A stretch of 64,000 nt of DNA from Njordibacter sp937773555 (GCF_047730085.1 NZ_CP159830.1:1922001-1986000), one strand, 5' to 3'. Positions 33,083-42,457 are shown, counted from the first letter of the stretch. The notes: generated from the letters alone by a model not told the origin. Made by a program: numbers and translations.

Positions 33083-35524
33083 ATGAGCGACACCAAAGTA
33101 TTGCCAGAAAAAGCACGCATTGCCATCATTGGTGGGGGCATTATCGGCACCTCCGTTGCCTACCACCTAGCCAAGCGAGGTATTAAGGACGTAGTGCTAA
33201 TAGAACGTAAACAGCTTACTAGTGGCACCACATGGCACGCTGCAGGCCTAATAAGCCTTGCATGGGCCACACCTACCCTTACTAACCTAGCCAAGTACAG
33301 CCATGAGCTGTATGCCAGTTTGGAAGAAGAGACTGGCCAAGCCACTGGTTACAAACGTATTGGTAGTATCTCCTTAGCGCGAACAGAAGCGCGTTTAGAA
33401 GAAATTAAACGCACCTCGTCTATTTGTAAAGTGTTTGGTGTGGAATCAGAAATGATCGACAATACCCGCTTAGCAGAGCTTTACCCTGGTATTAATACCG
33501 AAGGGGTTATAGGTGCGCTTTACACACCGGGTGATGGCCAAACCAACCCCATCGACACCACCATGGCATTAGCCAAGGGCGCCAAGATGAATGGCGTGGA
33601 GATTTTTGAAAATACGGTAATGGAGGAACTGCTCACCAAAGACAACGTTATTACCGGAATTCGCACTGACAAAGGCACCATGGAAGTTGATCAGGTGATT
33701 TTATGTGGTGGCATGTGGACTCGAGACCTTGCTAAAACAGTCGGTGTGCAGCTACCTTTATATGCCTGTGAACATTCCTACATCGTTACAGAAGAGATGG
33801 AAGGACTGACACAGCGTCCCGTATTGCGTGACTTTGATCGTGGTCTATATTTTAAAGAAGACGCTGGAAAAATGTTAGTCGGCTGGTTTGAAGACAACGC
33901 TATTGGACTCCCTATGAACAAAATAGCTGATGACTTCTGTTTTGGACAGTTTCCCTTAGACCAAGATCACGTAGAACCCTATCTTTTAAATGGCATGGAA
34001 ACCTTTCCGCAGTTGCAAGAAACAGGCATTCGTACGTGGTTTAATGGCCCAGAAAGCTTCACTAACGACAATCTTCACTTGCTTGGCCCTACTCCTCAAA
34101 TAGACAAACTCTTTATAGCCGCCGGCATGAACTCCAAAGGCATTGGTGCGGGTGGCGGCGTGGGTAAAATCATGGCCGACTGGATGATTGATGGCTTTCC
34201 GTCGGGTGACGTAAGCGAGTGTGATTTACGTCGCCATCACCCTGCCCAACAACATGACGAATATGTATCTGAACGTATCCCTGAGGCCTTAGGTCATAGT
34301 TATGCAATGCATTGGCCTTTTTACCAATACGAAACAGCACGTGACCAAATTCATTCACCATTGCACCAAGAACTTACATCAGCAGGCGCCTGCTTTGGTG
34401 AAGTGTGTGGCTATGAGCGCGCCAATTGGTTTGCCAACCCAGGCCAAGAAGCGAAGTACCAATACAGCTACCAAAAACCAAATTGGTTTAACAACACCAA
34501 ACAAGAGCATATGGCAATGCGTGAAAGTGTTGGCATTTACGATATGTCATCATTTGGTAAGTTTGAAGTCACAGGCCCTGCAGCCGGCAAAAACTTACAG
34601 TACATTTGTGCAGGCAATATCGATATTCCCGTAGGTAAAGTGGTGTACACCCACTTTCTTAATGCTCGCGGCGGCATCGAAGCCGATCTAACTGTTGCAC
34701 GCACTGGTGAAACAACGTATTGGGTGATTACCGGCATTAGCTCCCACTCAAGGGATTGGTGGCACCTGAACCATCGCCTAATTGACGATGTATTGTTGCA
34801 AGACATTAGTATGAATTTTGGCGCGATGGCTCTTCAAGGCCCTCACGCACGTGAGGTGTTGTCTAAAGTTACAGACACAGATTTGAGTAATGAAGCTTTC
34901 CCATTTGCTTCGGGTAAAGTCATGGAAGTGGCTGGGGTGCGCATGTGGGTACAGCGCTTAAGCTACGTTGGCGAACTGGGGTGGGAGTTGTTTATTCCTG
35001 CTCAGCACACAGCCACTGTATACCGTGCGTTATTTGAAGCGGGTAATGCATTTGGCATACGCAATGTTGGCATGCATGCCGTTAATAGTGCCCGTATGGA
35101 AAAAGGTTTTGTGCATTGGGGCCATGATGTAGGCCCAGAAGACACCCTATTTGATGCTGGCCTTGCGTGGGCCGCCAAGCCAGAAGCGGGTGACTTTATA
35201 GGTATTAATGGCTTTAAAGAACAGCTTCAAGCTAAAAAATCTACCCGCAGATTGGTGCAGTTTAAGCTTGATGATACTGAAGCAATGTTATTCCATAACG
35301 AGCCCATCGTCATGAATGATGAAATTGTTGGTTATCTATCCTCAGGCATGTATGGCCATGCCCTAGGCAGTGCTATTGGTATGGGCTATGTAAACGCTCC
35401 AGACTTGTCTCCGATTCGCCTGTCAAAAGCAAAGTTTGAAATCGAAATTGCTCTTAAGCGCTACTCTGCTGAAGCCAGCTTATACGGCTTCTATGACCCT
35501 AAAGGCCTGCGCCCAAAAGCGTAG
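33083..35524 (+). CDS. GcvT-fused FAD oxidoreductase, DMGDH/SARDH type (copy 2)
   Basis: An 813-residue paralogue of the preceding gene with the same layout: FAD site IAIIGGGIIGTSVAYHLA, flavinylation His52 in TTWHAAGLI, GcvT domain from about residue 440 (GIYDMSSFGKFEVTGPAA), and SARMEKGFVHWGHD in the C-terminal barrel. The two copies are clearly diverged, so they probably act on different substrates, for example dimethyl and monomethyl amino acids in series. The gap to copy 1 is 62 bp. Folate would be the methylene acceptor. Confidence 0.92.
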   Translation: MSDTKVLPEKARIAIIGGGIIGTSVAYHLAKRGIKDVVLIERKQLTSGTTWHAAGLISLAWATPTLTNLAKYSHELYASLEEETGQATGYKRIGSISLARTEARLEEIKRTSSICKVFGVESEMIDNTRLAELYPGINTEGVIGALYTPGDGQTNPIDTTMALAKGAKMNGVEIFENTVMEELLTKDNVITGIRTDKGTMEVDQVILCGGMWTRDLAKTVGVQLPLYACEHSYIVTEEMEGLTQRPVLRDFDRGLYFKEDAGKMLVGWFEDNAIGLPMNKIADDFCFGQFPLDQDHVEPYLLNGMETFPQLQETGIRTWFNGPESFTNDNLHLLGPTPQIDKLFIAAGMNSKGIGAGGGVGKIMADWMIDGFPSGDVSECDLRRHHPAQQHDEYVSERIPEALGHSYAMHWPFYQYETARDQIHSPLHQELTSAGACFGEVCGYERANWFANPGQEAKYQYSYQKPNWFNNTKQEHMAMRESVGIYDMSSFGKFEVTGPAAGKNLQYICAGNIDIPVGKVVYTHFLNARGGIEADLTVARTGETTYWVITGISSHSRDWWHLNHRLIDDVLLQDISMNFGAMALQGPHAREVLSKVTDTDLSNEAFPFASGKVMEVAGVRMWVQRLSYVGELGWELFIPAQHTATVYRALFEAGNAFGIRNVGMHAVNSARMEKGFVHWGHDVGPEDTLFDAGLAWAAKPEAGDFIGINGFKEQLQAKKSTRRLVQFKLDDTEAMLFHNEPIVMNDEIVGYLSSGMYGHALGSAIGMGYVNAPDLSPIRLSKAKFEIEIALKRYSAEASLYGFYDPKGLRPKA

Positions 35525-35532
35525 ACTTCAAC

Positions 35533-35574
35533 CTGAGTTCATGGAATAGGTTGTTTATCTCACCATGAACTCAG
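35533..35574. terminator. Strong inverted repeat at the DMGDH copy 2 / aminotransferase convergence
   Basis: Perfect 12-bp arms CTGAGTTCATGG (35533-35544) and CCATGAACTCAG (35563-35574) with an 18-nt loop, spanning the last codons of the aminotransferase. It lies between two convergent genes and has no T-run, so bidirectional termination is plausible but not certain. Confidence 0.5.
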
Positions 35575-36760
35575 CTGTTACTTGGGCAATGACAGCGCCA
35601 ATTACATGACAATCTGCGTCATTAAATGTTAGTGGTACTCGAAGGTCTAGGGTTTTTTCCAAAGCCCTAAGGGTATTCGGTAAATGAGGCATGGGATCAA
35701 TGTAATGCCAGCTGTCATAACGGCTAGTGAATGCCTTAGGCTTATCATCGCCAAACCATTTAAGCTCTACGCCCTGAGCTGCGCAGGCAGCAATAAAGCC
35801 AGGTATTTGCCCAACGTCAAGGCCTATTGGGCGAAACTGAAGTGAGCTCCCCACAAAAGACTCTCTGGCATCTCTCACCGGTATATTTAGCCCCTCAATC
35901 GCTGCAATGGTGCTATGCAAAATAGCATAACGGCTATTCCAGCGTTGACAGTTTTTATCCAACCCTGGCAATTGGGCTAAACCTATAGCCGCACGTATGT
36001 TGTCCATGCGACCAGACATATTGGCGCTGATTAACCGTATATTTTCAAACACCTCAGGTGATGGTGCTGCACCGTGACGCTCATAAAGCATGTAAGACCC
36101 CGAATGCATAATCAGGCGCGCCGCAATTTCTGCATCATCTGTCACCACTAGACCACCCTCACCAGTATTCAGGTGTTTGTAGGTTTGTAGGCTAAACGCT
36201 GCAACTTGACCAAAATTACCAGACTTTTTATCACCCCATGAACCGCCCATAGTATGAGCACAATCTTCTAGTACTTGCAGGCCTAAGTCATTACACAAAG
36301 CCATAAGCCGGTCCATATCAGGAATATGTCCACGCATGAGTGATAACAACAAAATTTTAGCATTGCTGCTTTTTGCCTTAGCCTCTAGGTCCACTAAATC
36401 TAGGTGATAGTGTTCATCAATTTCTACCAATACTGGTTTACCCCCAGCGGCATGAATAGCACCTGGAACGGGTGCTAATGTATAAGCATTGGTGAGTACT
36501 TGGTCCCCTGATTGCAAACCCATAGCCCGCAGCGCAATATGTAAACCGTAACCACCAGAGGTGCACGCTAAACAGTATTTTCGGCCTTGGTACTGAGCAA
36601 AGTCCTGCTCTAACAAAGCCGCATCTGATAGTTCTTCACCCACTGTGTTGTAGCGGTGTAATCGACCTGAATCTAGTAATTCCATGACCCTTTTCTTTGC
36701 TGTTTCAGGAATGGGTTCTTGCTGGGTAAAGGCTTTATTAAATTGTATTTTAGACATCAC
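35555..36760 (-). CDS. DegT/DnrJ/EryC1/StrS family PLP aminotransferase
   Basis: A 401-residue PLP-dependent enzyme of the sugar-aminotransferase family. Lys in SLQTYKHLNTGEGG is the likely Schiff-base residue, VLEDCAHTMGGSW carries the Asp that contacts the pyridine nitrogen, and ACTSGGYGLHIALRAMGLQSGDQVLTNAYT is the typical small-domain start. Members aminate keto sugars or act on other carbonyl compounds. No nucleotide-sugar genes are nearby, so a metabolic rather than a cell-surface role seems likely. It is convergent with the demethylation operon; its substrate is unknown. Confidence 0.88.
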   Translation of the reverse strand: MMSKIQFNKAFTQQEPIPETAKKRVMELLDSGRLHRYNTVGEELSDAALLEQDFAQYQGRKYCLACTSGGYGLHIALRAMGLQSGDQVLTNAYTLAPVPGAIHAAGGKPVLVEIDEHYHLDLVDLEAKAKSSNAKILLLSLMRGHIPDMDRLMALCNDLGLQVLEDCAHTMGGSWGDKKSGNFGQVAAFSLQTYKHLNTGEGGLVVTDDAEIAARLIMHSGSYMLYERHGAAPSPEVFENIRLISANMSGRMDNIRAAIGLAQLPGLDKNCQRWNSRYAILHSTIAAIEGLNIPVRDARESFVGSSLQFRPIGLDVGQIPGFIAACAAQGVELKWFGDDKPKAFTSRYDSWHYIDPMPHLPNTLRALEKTLDLRVPLTFNDADCHVIGAVIAQVTAEFMVR

Positions 36761-36815
36761 TAGAGCTCATCATTGTAGGCAGCTGGGTAACATCTCATAC
36801 CCTATAAAGTACCGC

Positions 36816-36827
36816 AAGGTTAACCTT
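36816..36827. promoter_or_regulatory. 12-bp palindrome in the aminotransferase/MBL divergent region
   Basis: AAGGTTAACCTT, a perfect palindrome, in the 216-bp gap between the divergent aminotransferase and MBL genes. An AGGC-AAAA-GCCT hairpin also lies in this gap (36889-36900). Regulatory role is a guess. Confidence 0.3.
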
Positions 36828-36976
36828 ACAGAAATCCGTAAAAACACACTACTGAGGTTAAATAAAAAGTAAGCATATAAACAGTGTGAGGCAAAAGCCT
36901 TTGCAGTTATGATGTCAATCTAGAGAATAACCATCACATCATTCCACACTGCAGGAAAACCAGAGATTCGATTTAA

Positions 36977-38104
36977 ATGATTAAAACTATAGTCCTCAGT
37001 TTAGTTGCTATAACATTCATTTTAGCCCTAGCTGCTGGAGGTGGGGGGTATTACTGGTATTCTACAGCTGATGTATTTGGCGCTCCAATGACTGGGTCAC
37101 AGAAACAGGCCTACAGCCACTCAAAAAACTTTTTACAAAGTCAATTTGTGAATACGGTTGAGACTAACTTAGATCAATCTTTTGGTCTTATGATGAGTTC
37201 ATTATGGGATTATATGACTCTTCAAGAGCTGGCTCCAGAGCGCAACCTTGATGTTATCAAGGTGGACGTGTCACACGTAAACAATATCACTAATAAAACC
37301 CAACTTTTGTGGTTTGGTCATTCCTCGTTTCTACTGCAAACCGCCAACCAAACCTTATTATTTGATCCAATATTTAGTGACACAGCTGCACCCCACCCAA
37401 CTCTTGGTAGCAAACGTTACAGTAAAAACCTGCCTATCGAACCAGCACAGCTGCCCCCCATTGACGCGGTCATAATTTCTCATGATCATTACGACCATTT
37501 AGACTACCCCAGCATTATGAAGCTAGATGCCAAGGTTAAACATTACTACGTGCCCCTTGGCGTAGGGCAGCACCTATTACACTGGGGCATTGCCCCAGAG
37601 CGCATTAGCGAAATGGACTGGTGGCAGGCTAACGATTTAAATGATATCAAGCTGACGTTTACCCCTGCTCGCCACTTTTCTGGCAGGCGGCTGGGAAATA
37701 GCAACTCTACGCTATGGGGTGGGTGGATGATTGAGGCACCGATGCAACGGATATTTTTTAGCGGGGACAGCGGCTATGGCCCTCACTTTAAAGAAATTGG
37801 CCAACGTTTTGGCCCTATTGATATCGCTTTGTTAGATACTGGGCAATATAATTCCCGCTGGCGGGCCATTCACATGGTGCCTAAACAAAGCCTACAAGCT
37901 GCAAAAGATTTACGGGCCCGCATTTTAATGCCCGTGCACTGGGGCGCTTTTACCTTATCGCTACACCCTTGGGACGAACCTGCAGAACAAACAAAATTAC
38001 TCGCACAACAGCAAAACCAAGCGTTTGTCATTCCCCGAATAGGCGAATTAATGCAGCTACTCCATGAACCTATAGTTAGGAATTCATGGTGGCAAAAATA
38101 CTAA
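36977..38104 (+). CDS. Membrane-anchored MBL-fold metallo-hydrolase (NAPE-PLD/RomA-like)
   Basis: A 375-residue metallo-beta-lactamase-fold protein. An N-terminal hydrophobic segment IVLSLVAITFILALAAGGG anchors or exports it. The zinc motif is ISHDHYDHLD (HxHxDH), with LLWFGHSSFLLQTANQTLLFDPIFSD upstream and FFSGDSGYGPHF, VPKQSLQAAKDLRARILMPVHWGAF downstream. It resembles the NAPE-PLD/RomA group of phosphodiesterase-like hydrolases. Substrate in bacteria is generally unknown. It is monocistronic. Confidence 0.88.
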   Translation: MIKTIVLSLVAITFILALAAGGGGYYWYSTADVFGAPMTGSQKQAYSHSKNFLQSQFVNTVETNLDQSFGLMMSSLWDYMTLQELAPERNLDVIKVDVSHVNNITNKTQLLWFGHSSFLLQTANQTLLFDPIFSDTAAPHPTLGSKRYSKNLPIEPAQLPPIDAVIISHDHYDHLDYPSIMKLDAKVKHYYVPLGVGQHLLHWGIAPERISEMDWWQANDLNDIKLTFTPARHFSGRRLGNSNSTLWGGWMIEAPMQRIFFSGDSGYGPHFKEIGQRFGPIDIALLDTGQYNSRWRAIHMVPKQSLQAAKDLRARILMPVHWGAFTLSLHPWDEPAEQTKLLAQQQNQAFVIPRIGELMQLLHEPIVRNSWWQKY

Positions 38105-38127
38105 AAAAAAGCCCAGATAAACTGGGC
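38103..38127 (-). terminator. Rho-independent terminator of maeB
   Basis: On the minus strand GCCCAG (38122-38127) pairs with CTGGGC (38111-38116) over a 5-nt loop, followed by eight T (38103-38110). It overlaps the stop codon of the convergent MBL gene and serves maeB transcription. Confidence 0.9.
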
Positions 38128-38212
38128 AAAGTCACTTAGGAATATGTTTTACACTCATTAACAATAGACCATAAATGTATTTTTGGTGGTCTTATTGAAA
38201 AATAATTAATCA

Positions 38213-40507
38213 CTAAATACTGCACTCATTAGTTTCACAGTGCAGTTCAACATCAGCCGCTGTAATCGCACTCATGTTAAACATACCACGGCCTGTAACC
38301 GACGGAATAACAATGTGAGCAGGCTTAGATAAACCGTGAACAAAGGGCCCAATAAGTAAGGCATCAGTTAAAGAACGAATAAGTCCTAAGGTAATGTTGG
38401 CTGTATCTAGGTTAGGCATGATGAGTAAATTTGGCTGCCCCGTAAGCTTTGAATTGGGAAAAATAGTCTGACGTAGCTCTTCATTAAGGGCTGTGAATGA
38501 GTGCATTTCACCTTCGATTTCCTCATTAGGGTAACGCTCGCGAAGTGTGGCAGAGGCCTGACGCATTTTGTTAGCTTGTGGGTCGCTGGAAGTACCAAAA
38601 TTAGAGTGGGATAACAGCGCCACTTTAGGTTTAATACCAAACTGGCGCACAAAGTTCATACTCGCTTCAGTGGAAGCCACAATCTCTTCTGCAGTTGGAT
38701 CTACAGTTAAAAACGCATCGGCTAAGAACAATGGGCCACTAGGCAATAATAATGCACATACGCTAGATACGTGTGTATCTGGCGTTTTCGGACCAAGCAC
38801 TTGCAAAAGAGTTTTGAAGTGGGTATCAAAGCGCCCTACTTTGCCACAGATCATGCCATGGGCTTCATCTAAATCCACCATAACCGAAGCTAAAGCCGTA
38901 CAATTATTACGCATTTCTTGTTTGGCAGTTTCTACAGAGATCCCTTTGCGTGCAACTTTTTTGTGGTAATGCTGCCAATAGCGGTTATGCAGGTCACAAT
39001 CTTTAGGGTCGAACACTTCTACGTCTTCACCTAACTTAAAACGCAAGCTCAAACGATCAATAGACGCTTCCATCACACTCTGGCGGCCAATAAGAATAGG
39101 TTTTGCTACGGCTTCATCCACCATAGCTTGCATGGACATAAGTACATCATCATTTTCGCCTTCCGCATAAACAATTCGGCGCTGCGGGCCTTGCTTTGCT
39201 TTTTCGATCATTGGCTGCATAAACAAGCCTGCCTGGTTTACATAACCTTGTAACTTAATGCGGTAGGCGTCTAGGTCTTCAATAGGGCGAGTGGCTACAC
39301 CACTTTCCATTGCTGCTTTAACGACAGCTAGCGGCACTTCTTCAATTAATCGTGGGTCAAAGGGCTTAGGGATGAGGTATTCAGGGCCAAACTTAAAGTT
39401 TTCACCCGGGTAGGCTGCAGCTACAACATCTGTCACTTCTTTACATGCTAGGTCTGCGATTGCTCTAACACAGGCGTGCTTCATAGCTTCGTTAATTGTC
39501 GTGGCACCACAGTCTAATGCACCACGGAAGATAAATGGAAAGCACAACACATTATTTACTTGGTTGGGGAAGTCAGAACGTCCAGTGGCAACTATGGCGT
39601 CGGGGCGAACTGCCATAGCCAGTTCAGGCATAATTTCTGGTGTAGGGTTAGCCATCGCCAAAATAAGTGGCTTTGGCGCCATACTTTTCACCATATCTTG
39701 GGTTAACACACCAGGGGCAGATAAGCCCAAAAATAGGTCTGCATCAACCATAGCATCAGCTAAGGTACGGTCTTCGGTCTCTCTTGCATAGTTTTCTTTC
39801 CAAGGGTTCATTCCATGCCCTCGGCCTTTATAGATCACTCCTGAGCGATCTATTAAGGTAACTTGGTCTAACGGCAAGCCCATACTCACAAGCAAGTCTA
39901 AACAGGCAATGCTGGCCGCACCAGAACCTGAGCCCACTACTTTAATGTCTTCTATATTTTTTCCTACTACTCTCAAGCCATTATAAACTGCAGCTGCAGC
40001 CACAATTGCAGTGCCGTGCTGATCATCATGGAAAACTGGGATATTCATCCGTTCACGCAGTTGTTTCTCTACTAGAAAGCATTCTGGCGCTTTAATATCT
40101 TCTAAGTTAATGGCACCAAAAGTAGGTTCTAACGAAGCAATAATATCCACTAGCTTATCAACTTCATTTTCTTGAATTTCAATGTCAAACACGTCGATAT
40201 TCGCAAATTTTTTAAATAGCACTGCTTTGCCTTCCATGACAGGTTTAGATGCCAATGGGCCAATATTACCTAACCCCAGTACTGCTGTGCCATTAGTAAT
40301 TACACCGACTAGGTTGCCACGGGCGGTGACTGCTGCCGCCATATCTTCATTTTCTACTATCGCTTCACAAGCATATGCCACACCAGGAGAATAAGCGCGC
40401 GCAAGGTCACGTTTATTAGCCAGCGGTTTTGTGGGTTGAATACACAATTTACCGGGTGTTGGGTGAGTATGGTAGCGCATTGCGCTATCCTTGAGAGACT
40501 CAGGCAT
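38213..40507 (-). CDS. maeB: NADP-dependent malic enzyme with phosphotransacetylase-like domain
   Basis: A 764-residue MaeB-type enzyme that decarboxylates malate to pyruvate with NADP. Residues 1 to about 430 are the malic enzyme part: ARAYSPGVAYACEAI, GTAVLGLGNIGPLASKPVMEGKAVLFK, PVFHDDQHGTAIV, and the NADP-binding GSGSGAASIACL. From about 440 on is the phosphotransacetylase-like regulatory domain. AAGGAA precedes the ATG. The fused architecture is normal for MaeB. Pyruvate and NADPH supply is the general role. Confidence 0.96.
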   Translation of the reverse strand: MPESLKDSAMRYHTHPTPGKLCIQPTKPLANKRDLARAYSPGVAYACEAIVENEDMAAAVTARGNLVGVITNGTAVLGLGNIGPLASKPVMEGKAVLFKKFANIDVFDIEIQENEVDKLVDIIASLEPTFGAINLEDIKAPECFLVEKQLRERMNIPVFHDDQHGTAIVAAAAVYNGLRVVGKNIEDIKVVGSGSGAASIACLDLLVSMGLPLDQVTLIDRSGVIYKGRGHGMNPWKENYARETEDRTLADAMVDADLFLGLSAPGVLTQDMVKSMAPKPLILAMANPTPEIMPELAMAVRPDAIVATGRSDFPNQVNNVLCFPFIFRGALDCGATTINEAMKHACVRAIADLACKEVTDVVAAAYPGENFKFGPEYLIPKPFDPRLIEEVPLAVVKAAMESGVATRPIEDLDAYRIKLQGYVNQAGLFMQPMIEKAKQGPQRRIVYAEGENDDVLMSMQAMVDEAVAKPILIGRQSVMEASIDRLSLRFKLGEDVEVFDPKDCDLHNRYWQHYHKKVARKGISVETAKQEMRNNCTALASVMVDLDEAHGMICGKVGRFDTHFKTLLQVLGPKTPDTHVSSVCALLLPSGPLFLADAFLTVDPTAEEIVASTEASMNFVRQFGIKPKVALLSHSNFGTSSDPQANKMRQASATLRERYPNEEIEGEMHSFTALNEELRQTIFPNSKLTGQPNLLIMPNLDTANITLGLIRSLTDALLIGPFVHGLSKPAHIVIPSVTGRGMFNMSAITAADVELHCETNECSI

Positions 40508-40784
40508 GAATTTTTCCTTGGCAGTGGTGAGTTAAGGGGTAGTGGCACTAACGTCATCACTTAGTGTCAGCGTGACGCTTTAACAGGCGCGTTAGGATAA
40601 CGCGTTCAGATTGAAACAAAAAGCAATAACGCCATTTAATTTTGTGTAGTAATACTAGATTACATCTAAAATTAATGCCAATTTATAGCATTATAACTAA
40701 ATATTTGTAAATTATTTACAGAAATGACACTGCATCGAATTAGCCAAAAAAACCATGCTGTTGCTAGCGTTACTGGGGCTGAAA
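40508..40784. promoter_or_regulatory. Gap upstream of maeB with inverted repeats
   Basis: The 277-bp gap holds a perfect inverted repeat CGCGTTA-GGA-TAACGCG (40588-40604) and an AGCGT-G-ACGCT palindrome at 40569-40579, both upstream of maeB, then AT-rich sequence in which I see nothing definite. The repeats may be operator sites or a 5' leader hairpin. Confidence 0.35.
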
Positions 40785-41354
40785 TTAAATGTCCCGAGCC
40801 ATGCCATAGAAATCTTTATTAGGCTGTATAGAGGCGAAGCTCACCATACGGTTACTGAGCCCAAAAAAGGCTGTAATTGCGGCGATATCCCACATATCTT
40901 CATCACTGAAACCAAAACTTTTTAATATAACAAAGTCTTCCTCACTGGTTGCTTGAGCATTATTAGATATTTTTAGTGCAAAAGTGAGCATGGCTTTTTG
41001 CCGCGCAGAAATGTCAGCTTTTAGATAATTTACTGCAACCTGATCTGCGATTAAGGCATCTTTGGCCCGTATCCGTAATATCGCCCCATGGGCTACGACA
41101 CAATACAAACAACCATTATCATTAGATGTGGTAACAATAATCATTTCTCGTTCAGCTTGGCTTAAGCCACTTTCTTTAAGCATTAATGCATCATGGTAAG
41201 CCATGAATGCCCTCAGCTCGTCTGGCCGGTGAGCCATGGCCAAAAAAACGTTGGGTACAAAACCTGCTTTTTCTTGAACTTCTAATACCTGGCTTTTAAT
41301 GTCTGCAGGCAGATCTTCAAGCTTAGGCACCGGATAGCGGCTAATCGTATTCAT
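40785..41354 (-). CDS. AhpD-like peroxidase-related enzyme (carboxymuconolactone decarboxylase fold)
   Basis: A 189-residue protein of the alkylhydroperoxidase D-like family. The redox CxxC is Cys82-Cys85 in NGCLYCVVAHG, with His89 behind it, and the N-terminal KAGFVPNVFLAMAHRPDELRAFMAYHDALM motif is typical of the peroxidase-related group. It would reduce peroxides or other electrophiles with a thiol partner. It starts 14 bp after acuI copy 1, so the two are co-transcribed; protection against reactive acrylate or acryloyl-CoA is a reasonable guess. Confidence 0.87.
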   Translation of the reverse strand: MNTISRYPVPKLEDLPADIKSQVLEVQEKAGFVPNVFLAMAHRPDELRAFMAYHDALMLKESGLSQAEREMIIVTTSNDNGCLYCVVAHGAILRIRAKDALIADQVAVNYLKADISARQKAMLTFALKISNNAQATSEEDFVILKSFGFSDEDMWDIAAITAFFGLSNRMVSFASIQPNKDFYGMARDI

Positions 41355-41368
41355 GTTTTATACCTCAG

Positions 41369-42349
41369 TTAGGCGTTTACATTAACCACAAAACGGCCCC
41401 GAGTGCGGCCATCAATTTGGCCTTGGGCAGTATCTAAGGCTTGAGATAGGGTAATCTCCGTCATCATGGCGTCTAGCTGTGTGGGGTTTAAATCTTTTGC
41501 TAGGCGGGCCCAAGCAGCAACACGGTCAGCCTTAGGGCGGTAGACACTGTCTACACCAGCTAAGATAACACCGCGTAAAATAAAAGGCATTACTGTGGCT
41601 GGTAGGTCATACCCTTGGGCCAAACCACACGCAGCAACAGTGCCTCCATACTTCATCGATGCACAAATATTAGCCAAGGTGTGGCTGCCTGCAACATCTA
41701 TCGCGCCAGCCCAGCGCTCTTTAGCTAAAGGCCTACCTTTTTCACTAAGTTCATTGCGGTCCATCACTTTGCTGGCGCCTAAACTCATTAAATAATCTGT
41801 TTCTTCAACTCGGCCACTAGAGGCCACTACAGTGTACCCCAGTTTAGCCAGTAAGCTAATTGCAACGCTACCCACACCACCTGCAGCACCCGTCACTAAT
41901 ACCTCACCTTTGTCTGGCGTCACACCATGCTGCTCTAAAGCCATAACACACAGCATTGCCGTGTAGCCCGCCGTGCCAATAGCCATGGCTTGTTTGGACG
42001 TAAAGGCGCTGGGCAGTGGCACTAGCCAATCCCCTTTTACCCGAGCCATTTGAGCTAGCCCACCCCAATGCCCCTCACCTACTCCAAAGCCATTCAGTAC
42101 AACCTTATCTCCAGCTTTAAAATCTGCGTGATCACTCTTCTCCACCGTGCCTGCAAGGTCTATTCCAGGTACCATTGGAAAGCTGCGCACTACGGGGGAT
42201 GCACCAGTAATAGCTAGGCTATCTTTATAATTCAGGGTGGAGTAGTCCACCTTAATTAACACATCCCCTTGAGGTAATTGTGCCTCTTTAATCTGGCCCA
42301 ATTGAGCGGTGTATCCTGCTGCGTCCTTGTTGATTAGTAGCGCTTGCAT
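41369..42349 (-). CDS. acuI: Acrylyl-CoA reductase AcuI (YhdH family), copy 1
   Basis: A 326-residue zinc-independent medium-chain dehydrogenase/reductase that reduces acryloyl-CoA to propionyl-CoA with NADPH. It matches E. coli YhdH/AcuI in start and motifs: STLNYKDSLAITG, FPMVPGIDLAGTV, GFGVGEGHWGGLAQMARVKGDWLVPLP, VTGAAGGVGSVAISLLAKLGY, MKYGGTVAACGLAQG and MPFILRGVILAGVDSV. The start at 42349 corresponds to the YhdH start; an ATG at 42379 is in frame. A TAG-N-C-N4-G-N-CTA palindrome lies upstream at 42421. The gene and 88 bp upstream are repeated almost exactly at 57315-58384; the proteins differ only at Gln/His in NPTQLDA. Confidence 0.95.
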   Translation of the reverse strand: MQALLINKDAAGYTAQLGQIKEAQLPQGDVLIKVDYSTLNYKDSLAITGASPVVRSFPMVPGIDLAGTVEKSDHADFKAGDKVVLNGFGVGEGHWGGLAQMARVKGDWLVPLPSAFTSKQAMAIGTAGYTAMLCVMALEQHGVTPDKGEVLVTGAAGGVGSVAISLLAKLGYTVVASSGRVEETDYLMSLGASKVMDRNELSEKGRPLAKERWAGAIDVAGSHTLANICASMKYGGTVAACGLAQGYDLPATVMPFILRGVILAGVDSVYRPKADRVAAWARLAKDLNPTQLDAMMTEITLSQALDTAQGQIDGRTRGRFVVNVNA

Positions 42350-42420
42350 GTTTAGCTTACTCTGGTAAATTTTTGTCATAACAGGCCAATAACCATACGC
42401 TGAAATTATGCCAAGAGCAT

Positions 42421-42434
42421 TAGCCTTTGGTCTA
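42421..42434. promoter_or_regulatory. acuR box: Candidate AcuR operator upstream of acuI copy 1
   Basis: TAGCCTTTGGTCTA matches TAG-N-C-N4-G-N-CTA, the same core found in front of acuR (57136) and twice in front of dddC (56343, 56451). The copy 2 equivalent has one mismatch. Confidence 0.6.
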
Positions 42435-42457
42435 CAGTTATTACCTATTATTAATAG

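Larger units (their letters stand above)
41368..42437. repeat. 1,070-bp long direct repeat, copy 1 (acuI)
   Basis: This segment equals 57315-58384 in the same orientation without gaps. I count about seven substitutions by eye (three inside the gene, four in the upstream 30 bp), so identity is about 99%. The repeat ends right at the acuI stop and about 88 bp upstream of its start. Copies lie 15,947 bp apart. Confidence 0.95.

Noticed and set aside
38568..38969. Antisense open frame of 133 codons inside maeB
   Set aside because: No recognisable domain or ribosome site; it lies fully within a well-conserved gene.
38213..40507. MaeB with phosphotransacetylase domain as an unusual fusion
   Set aside because: This two-domain architecture is the normal form of MaeB.
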